Shown: one piece after another, positions 48,735-61,699 of the stretch | How the letters are laid out: each line of letters starts with the position of its first letter | Numbering within the stretch: the stretch's first letter is position 1 | NCBI GenBank assembly: GCA_037043235.1 | Contig: JAWRVZ010000178.1 | Span: 1,040,259-1,104,258, forward strand | Source of the DNA: Rhodeus uyekii | Taxonomy: Eukaryota; Chordata; Actinopteri; Cypriniformes; Acheilognathidae | Length of the DNA stretch: 64,000 bases | Reading direction: 5' to 3' | Translations under genes and position numbers: made by a program | The notes under the pieces: model-generated | What the model saw: the letters and a program-made list of their open reading frames with translations, nothing else | Databases searched by the model: none | What the model was told of the DNA's origin: nothing

Positions 48735-50075
48735 AGACCCAAAATATTGTAATATCTTACAATCATGAATGTATGTGTCTGATTATACATTTTATAATCT
48801 AAAAATATTCACACGGACATGATATTATCTGCAAGAAATTTAATTTGATTTCTGACAAATAGGGATGATGGCAGCTCTGCAGCACATACATTTTTTTTTT
48901 TTAGCAAAAGCTTCAGTGTTGACAGCTTCATTATATTGGAAACCATTTGGATCATTCGGTTCAGACTGGGTGTTGTAGTGTTGTTGCTCTTAGAGGAGCA
49001 TTTTAGCTGTTCAGTGCTGTAAACAGCCTATGTGGAGGGTGTCCAGGGTTAGTTAGTCTCCAAGTGCCTTAATAGCATCCCCCGAACCGAGACTTTGGCA
49101 GGACTTGGATTTGTTTCGTTTGTTTTTTTGTGAAGTCGACTGTGTGCGTGCGCCTCCGGGTTTGCGCGTGTGTTTGTATAAAGGGTGATAATTGTGCTCA
49201 TAGGTTTAGAGTTCGTGTGAGGTTTTAATGAGAAGAGCTCACAGGAAGCTGTCTGATTGAGTAATAGCTGCCGGCTTGGCATAAAAGCATGCCACTGACA
49301 AACAACAAGACTCAGAAGGAAAGAGAGAGAGAAAGAGTGCCAAGAAAGTCTTCCATACGCACATATTCAGGGCCATGCACACTCGTTTCACTCTCTCGCG
49401 CGTTTACTCTACACCCTCCTTCTCCTCCAAGAGACTTAAATTCACCACTCCCCCACCCACACGCATTATTACATAGCCTGAAGGACAAAACGCAAATTTA
49501 ATCTGTGATAAGCAGAACATAGGATCAGCGCATCAAAAATATCCTGCACATTTTCTGCTGATGCACCAGGATTCTCGCACCCACGGACTCCCACCTTCCC
49601 ACCTGCAGCCTCAGGCTTTCCTGGACTGAACCGTTTGTGCTGGATTAAGTTTTAAGTGCCTTAATGTTTACGATATCACAAACAGTCAGAGTGTGTGTGA
49701 ATCATGTGTGAGTTTTAAACATTACCCTCATGCAACTGTTAACTCATGTCCCTTAAGTGCTTTGGCAACATTTGGTCTGCAGTGGTGCCAATGAAAAAAA
49801 AAATGGTTGGGATGCAAATGAGGATAGAGGAACAGGAAGATGGACTGTGTACACAGTCTTATGCTGCAATAAACCGTAATAAACACGCACATGGCCACAT
49901 CAGCCGTAATAGAGTTTGACAAGGGCGAGAAGATGAAATTAAATGACATCTGTGCTTCAACAAAAGTGATTTTTTTTAATATACAGATGGACGTGACTGT
50001 GTATAGATGTAGTAGTCATCCAGAAAAGTTAGTTGGTGGGTTCGCGTTTTCCAGGGGTGTGCAGCAAACGCATAT
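48735..50075. other. Unique stretch without a supported gene
   Basis: Short frames only. 48960-49280 is somewhat less AT-rich. No splice-bounded conserved frame recognised. Confidence 0.4.
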
Positions 50076-50080
50076 TTATA

Positions 50081-50440
50081 AAATTAGGTTTTACATTAAG
50101 TTAAAAATGTGTTTGTTTCAAACTTTGTTGGGGGATTGATGGATGGATGGGTAGGTGGATATGTAGGTATGGTGGGTAGGTTGATGGATGTATGGTAGGT
50201 GGATGGATAGTTGGGTGGAGGAGTAGGTTGGTGGGTACTTAGATGGATGGATGCATGAAATTAGGTTTTATATTAAGTTAAAAATGCCTTTGTTTCAAAC
50301 TTTGTTGGGGGATTGATGGATGGATGGGTAGGTGGATATGTAGGTGGATGGATAGTTGAGGGGAGGAGTAGGTAGGTGGGTAGTTGGATGGATGCATGAT
50401 TGGTACGTAGGTAGATGGATAGGCTGATTGGTGGAATCAA
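50081..50440 (+). repeat. GGAT/GGTA minisatellite with a 177-bp direct duplication
   Basis: AAATTAGGTTTTACATTAAG at 50081 recurs as AAATTAGGTTTTATATTAAG at 50258, each followed by TTTCAAACTTTGTTGGGGGA and a GATGGATGGATGGGTAGGTG array. The copies differ at a few positions. The region is one degenerate GGAT-type array. Confidence 0.9.
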
Positions 50441-50444
50441 TTAT

Positions 50445-52785
50445 ATTTGTAAAAAAAAAAGAAAAAAGTAAGGTCTAAGGTGGAATAACAGAATGCAGAA
50501 CCTGAGTTGAATTTCTTTTAATTAATCTACTAATTGATAAGTCTGCACACATTCACACAATCTTGATTTCCTCTCCCATAGTCCCCTTGTGTACACACTG
50601 GATAGTGTTCATACATCAATGCACACAGACTCACACATTTATACACACATAGCGTAGTATAATACAGAACGTACAGCACATCACAAAATAAGACTCATTC
50701 ATTTAGAACTGCCCCTCGTGACCTTGTGAACACTCTCTGTGTGCCAGACAGATAAAGACCGATCAGAAAGAAGCTGATGACCCAGAGAGCTTAGGAAAAC
50801 ACAACCAACTGTAGAAGTGGGACTGAAAGACAGTGAAGCTCACTAACTGACTGCCTGACTGTTTTGCTTTCTGAATGAGCGCTATTGTGGACTCACACCC
50901 TCCCCAAAATAACGATATGTGGGATATGCATCTGCCAGTACACACACGCTCAAGTATAAAAGAGTCCTCCTCCCAAATTGTGTCTGTGCAGTTTCAAGAG
51001 AGGTTATACAAACATCAAGCAGATTTTTCAAGGAGTTGTGGACTATGAGTACAACACGTGAAAGAAAAGCTAAGCAAGCTTGACGGAATTAAAGGACCAT
51101 CCACACAAGGACAGATCAAGAAAGAGGGGGAAGGCAGAGAGCAGAGGAGAGATGGATTAACTTTGACCTGACCTTGGTGGTTACTAGGGAACTTGCGTGA
51201 ATTCTTTGGGGAAAATCGAACGGAATCAGGCAGTTACCTGAGGCTCAGATCTGGAGTTGTGCTCCCACACAGCGAATATCAGCCTTGCCAATCACTGTGA
51301 GATTTAGTGAGGATCCTGGCTGTGCTCAGCATCACAGCGTGTTTAGAACACCTAGTATGATCTCCTGTTCTGGGTTTTAAGACACCTTTGCAGAGGCACA
51401 CGGTGCGATTTAACATGTAGCCGCTCTTTGTTAGGGATCAAGCTGGACTTCTGAGCCTACTGTACATGGAATCCGTGTTGGATTGGTTATAGAATTGCTC
51501 ATGAAACACATTGTTAGTGCTTGTATTCGTTGTTGAGGCTGTGCCCTTTCTAAAGTTGTGCAAATGTGGTTGTTTAATTTCTTGCAGATTCAATACATAC
51601 TTAAATTCTGGTGAAAACGGTTGGCAGGTTTGACAGCGCATTGATTTATGTTCGTTTTAGCGAACCAGACTGTGTTTGCAGTATCACGGTGTCTTTCTGG
51701 CACCGAGGTGCGTAAAACGAAGAGGTGAATCTCAGCAGGCTCTGCCTCATCACAAAAGAGATAAACAAACTTGCAAAAACAGACAAGGTGTGAGGAGCAC
51801 AACAAGATTTTCATAAGCGAAAGCTTTTCTGGGATTCAGTTCTGTGATGTGGTTAGCCGGCTACCGTTTCAGATATAAACACCACAGCCTTCTGCATAAT
51901 AAACATGATGATATCTAAAAAAAGACTAGCGGTACTCGTGTTTGTAACATTCAAGTAGTTTTTGAGTGCTAATAAGTGGTTTGACTGTAAAGTTAAGTGT
52001 GGAAATTGCCACATGATATGAGTTTTTTTTATTTATTCTTGAACATGGAGATCGGATTGTTTTAATTAGCCACCTTTGGTTGGTTATTAGCGCATGCGAT
52101 ATTAGTAGCTTGGGGATTAAAACGAAGCCGCTAAAGTGATTTTGTTAACACTGCACTTAAGGAGCACTGGTGTTTAGTATAGTAATTTTGCTGTGGTTTC
52201 AGCTGTCTGGTGTGCAGCGTGTGCTGAATTGTGCAGTCATCAGCCACAGAGGCCTCATTGATCAGCTACCGAGTCTCAATACACAATGACACCAGGCCAG
52301 CGATCTCTCCTCCTCTCCTCCGCTCCATCCCTCCTGCTACGATCACTAGTTTTGCTCTCTCTCTGCCGTGAGTCGTCACATTTCTCGCTTTACTTCTCTG
52401 TCTGTCTCCTTTTTTCTCTGTAATTTCTCAGCACACCTTGACATGAATCTTTCTCCATCTATCTGTAACCTTATGAAACGCGAAGCGATACTTTCATTTC
52501 TCTTCATCTTTTTGATCTCTGTCTTGGCCTCTCCCTCTCTCTTCATTTTCGGCAGTCTCCGTCTCCTCAGACACTTCTCTCTGTCCTTCTCTCTCTACGC
52601 CTTAGAGGAACATAATTTATGGGAAGGAGAGAAGAGAATGCATGTGAAGAGAAAAGAGGATACGGGGAGAGAAGAATGGAGGAAGAGACAGCTGGCAGAT
52701 TTATGATTGAGGGATCAGAGAGGAGTGTGGACCAAAGACAAAAAAGATAGAAAATAGTGATATCATGCATTTGCTCCCCTCCTCC
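50445..52785. other. Unique stretch without a supported gene
   Basis: A C/T-rich block at 52300-52600 produces Ser/Leu-rich frames on + and is followed by a purine-rich block at 52610-52700. No exon recognised. Confidence 0.4.
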
Positions 52786-52790
52786 TCATC

Positions 52791-52810
52791 TTTTTTTTTT
52801 TTTTTTTTTT
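52791..52810 (+). repeat. T20 homopolymer
   Basis: Twenty consecutive T followed by AAATGGGCAC. Confidence 0.95.
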
Positions 52811-52814
52811 AAAT

Positions 52815-55125
52815 GGGCACCAACTCACTTGGTGACCCAGACAAGAAAATGCATTTTGAAAAAAAGTGGGTTTTTTTGTTGTTTTTTTCAAATTCAAATT
52901 TGGATATGTTAGATATGTAAATGCTAGATACAACACTGATTGTTTAGCATGCAAAGGGACTGATTTCAAATCCCAGCCTAATAAGTTCTTGAAATAAGGC
53001 AAGCAAAATTGCAGCAAGACTTGACAGCTAGTGATCAACCCGGATTTTCATTGTATGGAAAAGATTTGACATTTCAATAATAACTCCTTTGTGTTCCAGC
53101 AGGAAAAAAGGCCTGTGAATTTGGAGTGACGTGAGGGTGGGGTAGATGACAGAATTTGTAGTACTTGATCGTATTGACCAAATTTAAATGCTGCAAAGTT
53201 TTAGACAAACACTTTGCTTCTTAATTATCAGTTAACCAAATAATGCTTTGGAGGTTTAATTGTTCCTATGCTAATTTTTCCATTTTTTTCCATTTTAGTT
53301 TAGCATCATTCATCTAAAGCACAAATCATTTAATAGCACTGTTAAAAGTAATATTTAACCAATATTAATATTGTAGTAAAGTCTAATTTATTTGTGTTTA
53401 TAACCATTTATTTATTTAAGATCATTTATCATCCATATCCATAATATTAACCATTATTTTCTTATGGTAATTATCATCTTTTTGGTGTCAAAATTTCAAT
53501 ATCATGAAGCCCTTGAAATATTTCAGATTATGCTCTAGTTTTAGGTTACTTATCAAATAAAACGTTGGCATTGTCACGTGAACTCTATCATTCAGATGTT
53601 CTTGAATTGACCAGGTTTAGACTAATTAGACTAACTTAATAATAGAAAATAAGTTCCTATTTATTTATTTAAATGTCCTATTTAGTAACTGGAAAATAGA
53701 TGCACTCTATGGAATAAATTGGTTTCTTGCATTTTTTCTTCAGGATGATGGATGTCTTTTTAATAAATGTGAAAATTAGAAAAAATATGTTGATGCTACT
53801 TCTTTACATAAGGCAAACATTTGACTACTTGATCGACTACAAAAGTTATTAGTTGTGCAAGCTCCATATTTATATAAATATAGCTTGTGTAACTCATTAG
53901 ATGATTGTCGGCAGAGAGGAATGGGAAGATAAAGAAGCAAAGAAGAGTAATGGCTTGTGGAAAACTCGAATTGAGACCAGGTGGTCTTGTAGAAAGATAG
54001 GAAGAGAGGAGAGTGGTAAAACAAGAGCCTGAAGTTGAGAGGGAATTGTTAATAGAAGCATTAAAATGAGCAGAACACTGGGGAGGAAGGAAACGGCGGT
54101 CTAACAGTGAGGAGAACGAGACGAAATGAGCAAGAATACAGGCTCTATAGGGACACAGAAATGCAAGAATGAAAGGAGGAGATATGACAGTGGCTTTGTG
54201 GAGGATAACCTCAAATTCACTGAGGGACTTTTGCAGTTAAAGAGAACACGCATTCAAGAGAAACCGCAAAGAAACCAAGATTGGCCATTTTATGGTGTAA
54301 TTGCTGCTTTTCCCTGAGTATGTGGACTTGTAGCTCAGCAAGGTCATTGTTGTTCCTGTTCTCAGTGACTCACTACCTCAGGTTGAGATGACAGTCTGTC
54401 TGTACTTTCCTCTGTGTTTCCTATTTCTTTTAATAACATCACATCTGGGGCGCTGGGCCATATTGTCAGCAAGAGCAAAAGTCTACAGTCCACACTGAAA
54501 GTCTAATTCAAGCCTGAAATAAAGATGTCAAATTAATCATAGATATTGAAGGATGCACAATATATTGATATTTAATAATACTGTTAAAATACTAAATAAT
54601 AATAATACTAAAATACAATTTCAAAATGAAAATCAAATGTCTGCGTTCACTTAGTATTAATAATAAAATACTAAAAAGAAAAATCTAACTAATCAAAGTA
54701 ATTATCAGCTTATTGGTATCGACCAGACTCTGGTCGATAATCACTAATCGATGTCACTAATCAAATAAGTTTGTGGCGTTGATCATGTGAGTCCTTTTGT
54801 ACAGACTTTGTTCATTCAGTGAAGAAGAACATGAACATCGGGTTTTATACAAACTCGTGGAGTTCATGAAGCCTGAGTGCTGATGTCATTAAAGTGAAAG
54901 TGGGTCATCCTAATACTTTTTGAAAGTCGTTATATTAATTTTTCATTTCAACGTTTCACTCAAACCGTTATGCTGATAATATAATTTGTAGTGGATAAAA
55001 AGTATTACATTTGAAAAATGCTAAATAGAAGCTATTTCAGTGGTCTCAGACATTTGAACCCTGCTGTAAATTCATAATCTCAGCAACAAAAAGCCATTCT
55101 CTGCAACAGTGTGTATATGTGTGTG
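52815..55125. other. Unique AT-rich stretch
   Basis: No gene. Purine-rich DNA at 53905-54260. Contains the inverted repeat at 54717. Confidence 0.4.
54717..54739. repeat. Hairpin, 10-bp arms and 3-base loop
   Basis: TATCGACCAG, ACT, CTGGTCGATA. The arms are exact inverse copies. Confidence 0.9.
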
Positions 55126-55131
55126 TGTGTT

Positions 55132-55166
55132 AGAGAGAGAGAGAGAAAGAGAGGGAGAGAGATAAA
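55132..55166 (+). repeat. (GA)n microsatellite
   Basis: AGAGAGAGAGAGAAAGAGAG, read directly; preceded by a short GT run at 55114-55130. Confidence 0.9.
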
Positions 55167-55169
55167 GAA

Positions 55170-55865
55170 TGGGTCTTTAGCCTTGGCAGAATATGCCGTT
55201 ATATAATTCTCGCCAATAAAGCATTTTTTTCTTTTGCCGCTGAATGTGAGATGCTGCTGGGGATGTGAACCAGGTTGACAGGATGAGTGTGTGCATGTGA
55301 GGAATTGTGAAGGTCTGGATTTCTGCGCTGGCCGTAGACTAACTCTCCCAGGCTAGCCTGGTGTAATTGCCCAGTAAATTTCCTGTAAGCCCCCTTTGCT
55401 TTACCCAGCTGTAAATGTCTCTTGCAGTGCATCAAAAACAACGCAGGGGTCTCTGCACTGCTCTGAAAATGCAGAAATGTCCACACACACATAAGGAAGC
55501 CAAGGATATAAGGGACAGAATAAATGGATGGAGTGAGGGAGAGAAAAAGAGGAGTGGAAGAGAGGGATGAAATAGAGTGAGGAGAGAGTGATATGACTGA
55601 AATATGGTAATAGAACAGAGAGTGTAAAACATGAAGGTCAAAAGAAAGAGAGTGCAGCAGTTACGGCGTGAGGAAGAGATAAGGGTGAACAAGCGCCAGA
55701 AATCACTGATGGAACGATGGCACACAGAATGAAAGAATAAAAATCATAAACAGACAATGTAAGTCTGAAGGGAAGAAATGTTTGGAGCTTCAGGACACAC
55801 TTTAAAAGTGCAGTCCTAAAATACTTCTGAAACTAACCAAAGATCGTCTTGGTTTACTTAAACAG
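55170..55865. other. Unique then purine-rich stretch
   Basis: 55490-55720 is purine-rich on +, giving false Ser/Leu frames on -. No gene recognised. Confidence 0.4.
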
Positions 55866-55869
55866 GGGA

Positions 55870-56062
55870 AATACTTTTCCCAAAAGTGACATTTTTTTCT
55901 CTGCCTTATGTTGTTCTAAATCTTTATGACTTTCGGTACAACAGTAGAAGACAATTTGGGGAATGTTATGGTCCAGGCAACTTTATTGACTTGTATTGTA
56001 TGGGCCAAAAAACAACATCTTTCTCATCACAAAAAATGTGTGTAATCTATCCCTTTAAGTCA
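55870..56062 (+). repeat. Decayed palindromic cyprinid MITE
   Basis: TTTTCCCAAAAGTGACATTT, then CTTATGTTGTTCTAAATCTT and TATGACTTTCGG, ending TGTAATCTATCCCTTTAA, has the order of the abundant AAAGGGA...TCCCTTT cyprinid MITE. Ends approximate. Confidence 0.5.
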
Positions 56063-56064
56063 AA

Positions 56065-57725
56065 GTTGTTCCCCTGTGAAAGTGAGCTGTAAAGATTGGG
56101 ACACACTTAACAACTGCCAGGCTGATTGTGAATGTAATTTGGTTGTTACGACTGATCATGCTCAAGCGGAGTTTGTCCCTGTCTGTGTTCACAGTCGGTG
56201 TTTAAAGTCATGTGGTGTGCGGTGTCTAAATATTCTAGTCTTAGAATTTAAGAACCAGCTGTTGCCATTTGTCCTCACAAATATTTTACTAAACATGTTT
56301 CTTTGCGACTGGCACTGGCGATTATGCTGAGTTAGCATAACATTGCAAGTTAATTGTTTTAGGCTATTCATGTGTTCTGCAGATGCAAAAGTGAAATGCA
56401 TTGTTATAATTCCGAATAAGTGATTTGAATGAAGTATTCTTTTATTTCGACTTGGAGTCTAATAAAAGTTTATAAATAATATAATATAAAGTTCATAAAA
56501 GTTAATAAGCTTATGTAGGCTATATACACAAGCATGATATTTGTATATAAAATAATTGTATAAATAGATGAGAAAATTCAGTTCCTTGAATATTTCTGCA
56601 GCTCTTCTGTGAAATGAATTCATGCTTTCAGATTTTCCAACATTGTCAGTCCCATTAAAATAGTTTGGGAGCGTTGTACATTTACTTTAGACTGATAAAA
56701 TGAAAATGAAATGAAAATGAAAATGAATCTATACAAATAACATTTTGAATGACTTCTGTTTCAGAATAAATAAAGCAGTATTTCATTCTTACTGGTAACT
56801 TTGGAAACTGAATGAATTTTTTTTTTTTAAATTCAAGTTATGTTTAATATTTAACGTTAAATAAAATGACCAGTGTTGTTGGTAGGTTTTTTTCCCCTAC
56901 TTTGTTCTGCGCAAAATGCACTGCAAATAAGTAGCGGTGACTATCTGTTAACATCCATGTTTGTTTCTGTACAAGAATTCGGCAGAATGTCCCGTTGTGA
57001 CTCACTAATAGCTATGTGTGTTGTGTAGTGGACGGACTCATAAGTCGTTAGGTTTGTGCTCCTCTCTTACTGTCAAAGACTAAAATCTACTCCAGTCAAT
57101 GGACACAGTCCTTAAGTCTTAGAATGTTCCAGCTAGTCATTAAATGTGTCCCCAGCTTTAGTTGGCTAGCTTTTTACTTTTTGTAACATGCATTTCTCAC
57201 AGACGATGTGATGAAGTACTTAATAATGAACAGCATTAATACATAAACATGGGACAGTAAGTTTTTGCTTATGTTGTTGTTTTGGGCTTATACTGACACC
57301 TAGTGGTGTGGATGTAGCTGATTTGACGTCACAAGGAAGAGTATTCAGCAGGTTGAGGATGAGAGCGGTTGCAAGCCTAAATTGAGTATTATTCAGCAGG
57401 TCATGCAATCTCAAAATGGTGTCCCTTAGGTAAATCTGCTCCATACAAAATAAAATGTTTTTTATCAGGCAACTAAAATGTCAGGAGTAGGTGATTTTTC
57501 TCTGTCTGTTTAGTTCTTTGTGTAAAACTATTTAATGAGGGAAATATTACTGTGTGAACTTTCGATCTAAATAGCCAATTATTACAATGATGGCAGACTT
57601 TAAGTCACAGCAATTTGACATTTCCAGTTCAGTCAAGACATTTACTTCAAATAATTAGGTATAATAATTAAGTAAATGCATTCTAGAAAGCCATTTGCAT
57701 GTCTTTCATTATTTTTTAAGTTCAA
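56065..57725. other. Unique AT-rich stretch
   Basis: No supported gene. A small GAAAATGAAATGAAAATGAA patch lies at about 56701-56725. Confidence 0.4.
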
Positions 57726-57769
57726 TGAACTCTTCATTTTGCACAGTTCAGCTTTAGAATCAGGATACA

Positions 57770-58560
57770 GACAAGAGAGAGGCTATAGAGAAGCAAGAAC
57801 ATGGATGTAATTAGACGAGTGGAACAAAGAGACAAGAGATAGATGTTCAGTCCATTTTCTCCTCTGTTCGCTTTTTGCGTGTCCTTTTCACTCCCGCCTT
57901 CCCTTTCCCCCCCGCTCCTTCTCTCTTTCGCCCGCCCGGACAAAGCTGGATGATTATACTGCGAGCCTGAGCTGCAGAACAAATCACATTTCTGAAGGGG
58001 AGAGATGGAAATAAACAGGACCCTTGCTGGAGCGATTGCACAGAGAGAGTGAGAGAAACACGAAAGAGATGATGAGGAATTCATGGTGGGAAGATAAAGA
58101 GGAGGAAAGTTAAGGAAATGTAAAGTGGGGAGAGACACATAGGAAAAGTTAGGGAAGGTTGCAAGAATAAAAGAACGGGAAACAAGTGACGAATGAAGCC
58201 AGTTAAAGAGGAAAAGGGAGCTTAGTGTGAGGGTTATGGGGCTGAAGATGAAGAAAAGAGAGGGAAAAATGTAGGAAAGAGACGGGGGTTTGATGTTAAA
58301 GAGAACGTGGGGGAGCCTGTGTAGGTGTGAAAGTGAAAGGGAATGAGATTAGTGAGGAAACGCAGGCAGTAGGAGAGGGAATTATGAGTTTTAGAGAGGA
58401 GCAGAAAGTGACGAAAAGAAAAGAACAGAGAAAAGAAGGGCAAGGGATAGAAATATGCCGGATTGGAGAAGAGACAAGGTGCTGAGGGAAACTGAACTGC
58501 ATGGGGAAGACCAGGAATAAGTGAGTAACAGATTGAGATGAAAAAGAAGAGAGGGGATTT
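57770..58560. repeat. Purine-rich block
   Basis: Strongly A/G-biased on + (GGAAAGTTAAGGAAATGTAA, AGAGGAAAAGGGAGC types) with a C/T patch at 57855-57930. Minus frames of up to 134 codons here are composition artefacts. Confidence 0.6.
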
Positions 58561-58564
58561 GCAA

Positions 58565-59250
58565 GGGATTATGTATTATTTATGGTGCAAATGTTTTTGT
58601 TAACCGCCTATGATTGGCAGAGAGTGAGATTTTTCAGAAAGATTTAAAATTTTAATTTTAGACCACAAAGTGAATGAAAGAGATATACTGTATAAAAAAC
58701 AGAAGCGTGAAATGTCAGTCCGTCAGCTTTCCTACCAAAGCTGCTCGCTCACTGATTACCTGAACAGTCACTGGTTAGATGAATTCTGTGTTCTGGCTTC
58801 ATGTTGTATGGAATCATGGCTGAAAAAATAAAACGCTGTGAGTGACTCATGAGTTACGAAGATATCAGGTGCTCGCAGCACGGCAGAAAGACTGAAGTAA
58901 AATTGGATTAAAGGACAGAATCAAAGGATGTCTTAACGTCTCAACAGTTCTAGTGTTGTTAAACTTTGACATGGATCTCCTGGGACGTTCTCATCCTCTG
59001 TCTGCTTGTCTGCAAATTCAGTAATAAATATGTTATGTATGACTACTGCACGCATGTGTGTGTGTGTGTGCGTGTGTGTGTGTGAGGGCGTCTGGTGGCT
59101 CCACTGTATGCTGTAATTCAGCTAGTTAATCTCGAGCTGGGTGGTTGCTCATATGCCAGCTCTGTATCTGGCCTTCTACCAAGTCACTAAATTCAGCTCC
59201 CCTCCATAATTTACTGCTCCGTTCCTAGGAGAAGAAGTTGGGCAAAGATG
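58565..59250. other. Unique stretch
   Basis: No gene. A GT microsatellite lies at 59056-59083. Confidence 0.4.
59056..59083 (+). repeat. (GT)n microsatellite
   Basis: TGTGTGTGTGTGTGCGTGTG, read directly. Confidence 0.9.
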
Positions 59251-59256
59251 TCCTCC

Positions 59257-59535
59257 TTTAAAGGGACAATTCAGCCAAAAGTGATTGTCATAGTTTACTT
59301 ATCTCACACCTAACCTGTATGACTTTCTTTATCTTTTCTTCTTCTTCTTCTGTACAAAATGCACAAAAACAATGTTTTGAAACGTTTATCAGTGTTTTTC
59401 AATGGGGTTCAAGTTTTGTTGTGTTGGTCCCAAGTGGGTTTCTTTGAAGGGACAAAACAGTTCAGACATTCTTCATGTGTTCCACAGAAGAAAGTCAAAC
59501 AGGTTTGGATTTTGGGTGGTCAAGTGACCCCCTAA
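59257..59535. mobile_element. Palindromic cyprinid MITE, best-preserved copy
   Basis: The left end TTTAAAGGGACAATTCAGCC and right part TTTTGGGTGGTCAAGTGACC show the inverted layout of the family (the right end normally reads TTTGGGTGAACTATCCCTTT). CTGTATGACTTTCTTTATCT on the left answers AAGAAAGTCAAACAGGTTTG on the right. No coding capacity. Confidence 0.65.
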
Positions 59536-59539
59536 TTAC

Positions 59540-61285
59540 TGTAAACGTATTGAACCCAAAGGGTCTATCTTTAACTATTTCAAAAATAAAAACAAAAGTT
59601 GTTATGGAATAAAATAAGAATAAATTACTAAATATTTAGAAGAATATGTAATGGTAGAGTTTATATTATTTATATTACACATTTATATTATTTATATTTC
59701 TACTCGTCTAATAAATTATTTGCTCGTTCTACCTTCTTTCTTGAGGACAAATATTTGTGCAGTTTGTGTGCATTGATATGTCGCCCTCATCTGGCCAAAT
59801 CATGAAGTTCTCCTCCACATCCCACCACCCTGCCCCACCCCCAACCTCCTTTATTTATTTTCCTCCCATAGCATCTGTATGCCTGCCCGTTATTGATCAC
59901 TTTACTCTCACACTTAATCCAATTGTGAGCATGTTGTGCATTTTATTACGGTTAGATTCTAATAGGGTCAAGATTAATCCATCTGCGGTGTCTTATTGTT
60001 TTTTGTCTGGCCGTTGCTGCTCATAAACTTGCGTGCCCACAATGCAGATACGACCGTAAACAACTCCCACGCAAGTTGTAATGCTCGAGCTTGTGTGGTG
60101 GATTCAACCGCCCCATCGGCTATTTTCCTGGCAGCTGTGAATGTGTCCAAAACCTGCAGCTGTCTTTCTCCTGCCCTCTGCCTCCCTCTATATCTCGCTC
60201 AACATCTTTCCACCTCCATCAGCGAGTTGGCGAGTTTCTCGAACGCTGTATTGGCATCACGGCACGCTCCCCTCCCTCCACGCCATTTGTTTCCCTGTTT
60301 GCATCCCTTCATTTCGGTCATTTACATGAAGAGGAGACAGCTGGCGTGCGTCAGAGTGCATTTAACGGATGCTCAATTAGCCATGTTTTGTTTGACTTCT
60401 CAATCAAACACATTTAGCTACTTTTGTTGGGAATTTGGCCACACTTGTTTGAGTTCTGTTAGGTTTGAATTAGGTTTTTAATTGCCTCCCATGCATTCAC
60501 AGACCTTCTCTTGATGTATAGTGTTGTTGGAACAATTAGGAGCCATTAAAACAATGGTGGCCAAGTCTGTGGACGCCCGAGTGCTGAGTAATAACAGTCA
60601 TTAGAATAATAATTGGCATAGCAATGGCAGTAACGATTGTCGTGATATGAATCACAATATTGATTCAGAAGACAGAAATAATAATGGCTACAATTACAAT
60701 GGAAGTTGTGCAAAATTTCAGGACATCCTCTGTCACGGTCTCGCTTTTTCTTCCCTGTTCTTGCTTCTTGATTTCAACTCAATACCTCACCTGTCAATGT
60801 TTATTAACATGCTCTCACTATATGCTGAATTTAAGACAAGGGTATTATGTATAGATGTTTAAAGCCTGACTGTATTAAATTTAAATGAAGCCAGATGAGC
60901 GGGCCAACGGGTGACAAAGGATGCCGTCTCACACCTTTGAAAACTCTCCTTTATTTCCCTTCTGAACTTTGTCTTTTGTTTCTTTTCGCTCTCATCACAT
61001 ATGGCACAAAATCCTAATCAGAATTGTTTCTCTCTGAGATTATACATAATAAATGTATTGTTCACATTGTCATATTTACCAAGGACCGTGACAAGCTTGA
61101 GAAAATAAGTTTACTAACTCTACTAAAATTGTTGGTTATGGTGGAAATGATACTGAGGGAGAGCTGAAATTGATATAATGTGCTCACAATAAATATTAAA
61201 ATGATTTATGGTTATTTAGTATCCATAATTTCATAGCCGAAGGTAAAATGAAATGTACATAAAAGTTGCTAAATAAAATAAATGG
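59540..61285. other. Stretch with a conserved-looking block at 59900-60700
   Basis: It includes the longest non-repeat frame in the window (161 codons, 59996-60481, +), overlapped by a 108-codon frame. Neither shows a domain I recognise. 60480-60640 has dense ATTA/TAAT cores (GAATAATAATTGGCATAGCA). Either is more likely regulatory than coding. Confidence 0.35.
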
Positions 61286-61291
61286 AAAAAC

Positions 61292-61697
61292 GTATCTGTC
61301 ACAAAGTGGTGCTGGTGTGCGATGCGGAAACGAGTAGACAAGGCAGGTTTCCAAACAAAAGCTCATTTAATATAAACAAAACCAAAAGACTTTAAATATA
61401 AACAAAAGAAGCACACATGTGCATTTAACTGAACTAAACAGGAACTCAGAACCAGACTACGGCAGGGGAACAGGTATAACAACAACATACTTAATTAACA
61501 ACCGACAAACACAAGGGAAATGCAAGAGTGATTTATACACAAGGGAGTCACAAACACCTGGGAGACTAACGATCAGTGATTACATGACAGGTGCAGGGAG
61601 TGAAACAATGACCCGATAGACAGGAAGTGAAACAATGACAAGACTGACAGGAAGTGACAAAGAAGACCCAGACAGACAGGAACAGTGTTACAGTATC
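61292..61697. mobile_element. Probable solo LTR with 5-bp target duplication
   Basis: The element 61297-61692 (396 bp) begins TGTCACAAAGTGGTGCTGGT and ends AACAGTGTTACA, so it has the TG...CA ends of an LTR, and it is flanked by GTATC on both sides (61292-61296, 61693-61697). The interior phrases (CAGAACCAGACTACGGCAGG, AATGACAAGACTGACAGGAA) are familiar from a frequent fish repeat. No internal retrotransposon genes adjoin, so it is a solo LTR left by recombination. A TIR element with very short ends is the alternative. Confidence 0.7.
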
Positions 61698-61699
61698 CA

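Noticed and set aside
57734..58443. Minus frames of up to 134 codons
   Set aside because: Ser/Leu/Phe-rich shadows of a purine-rich block, overlapping one another in different phases.
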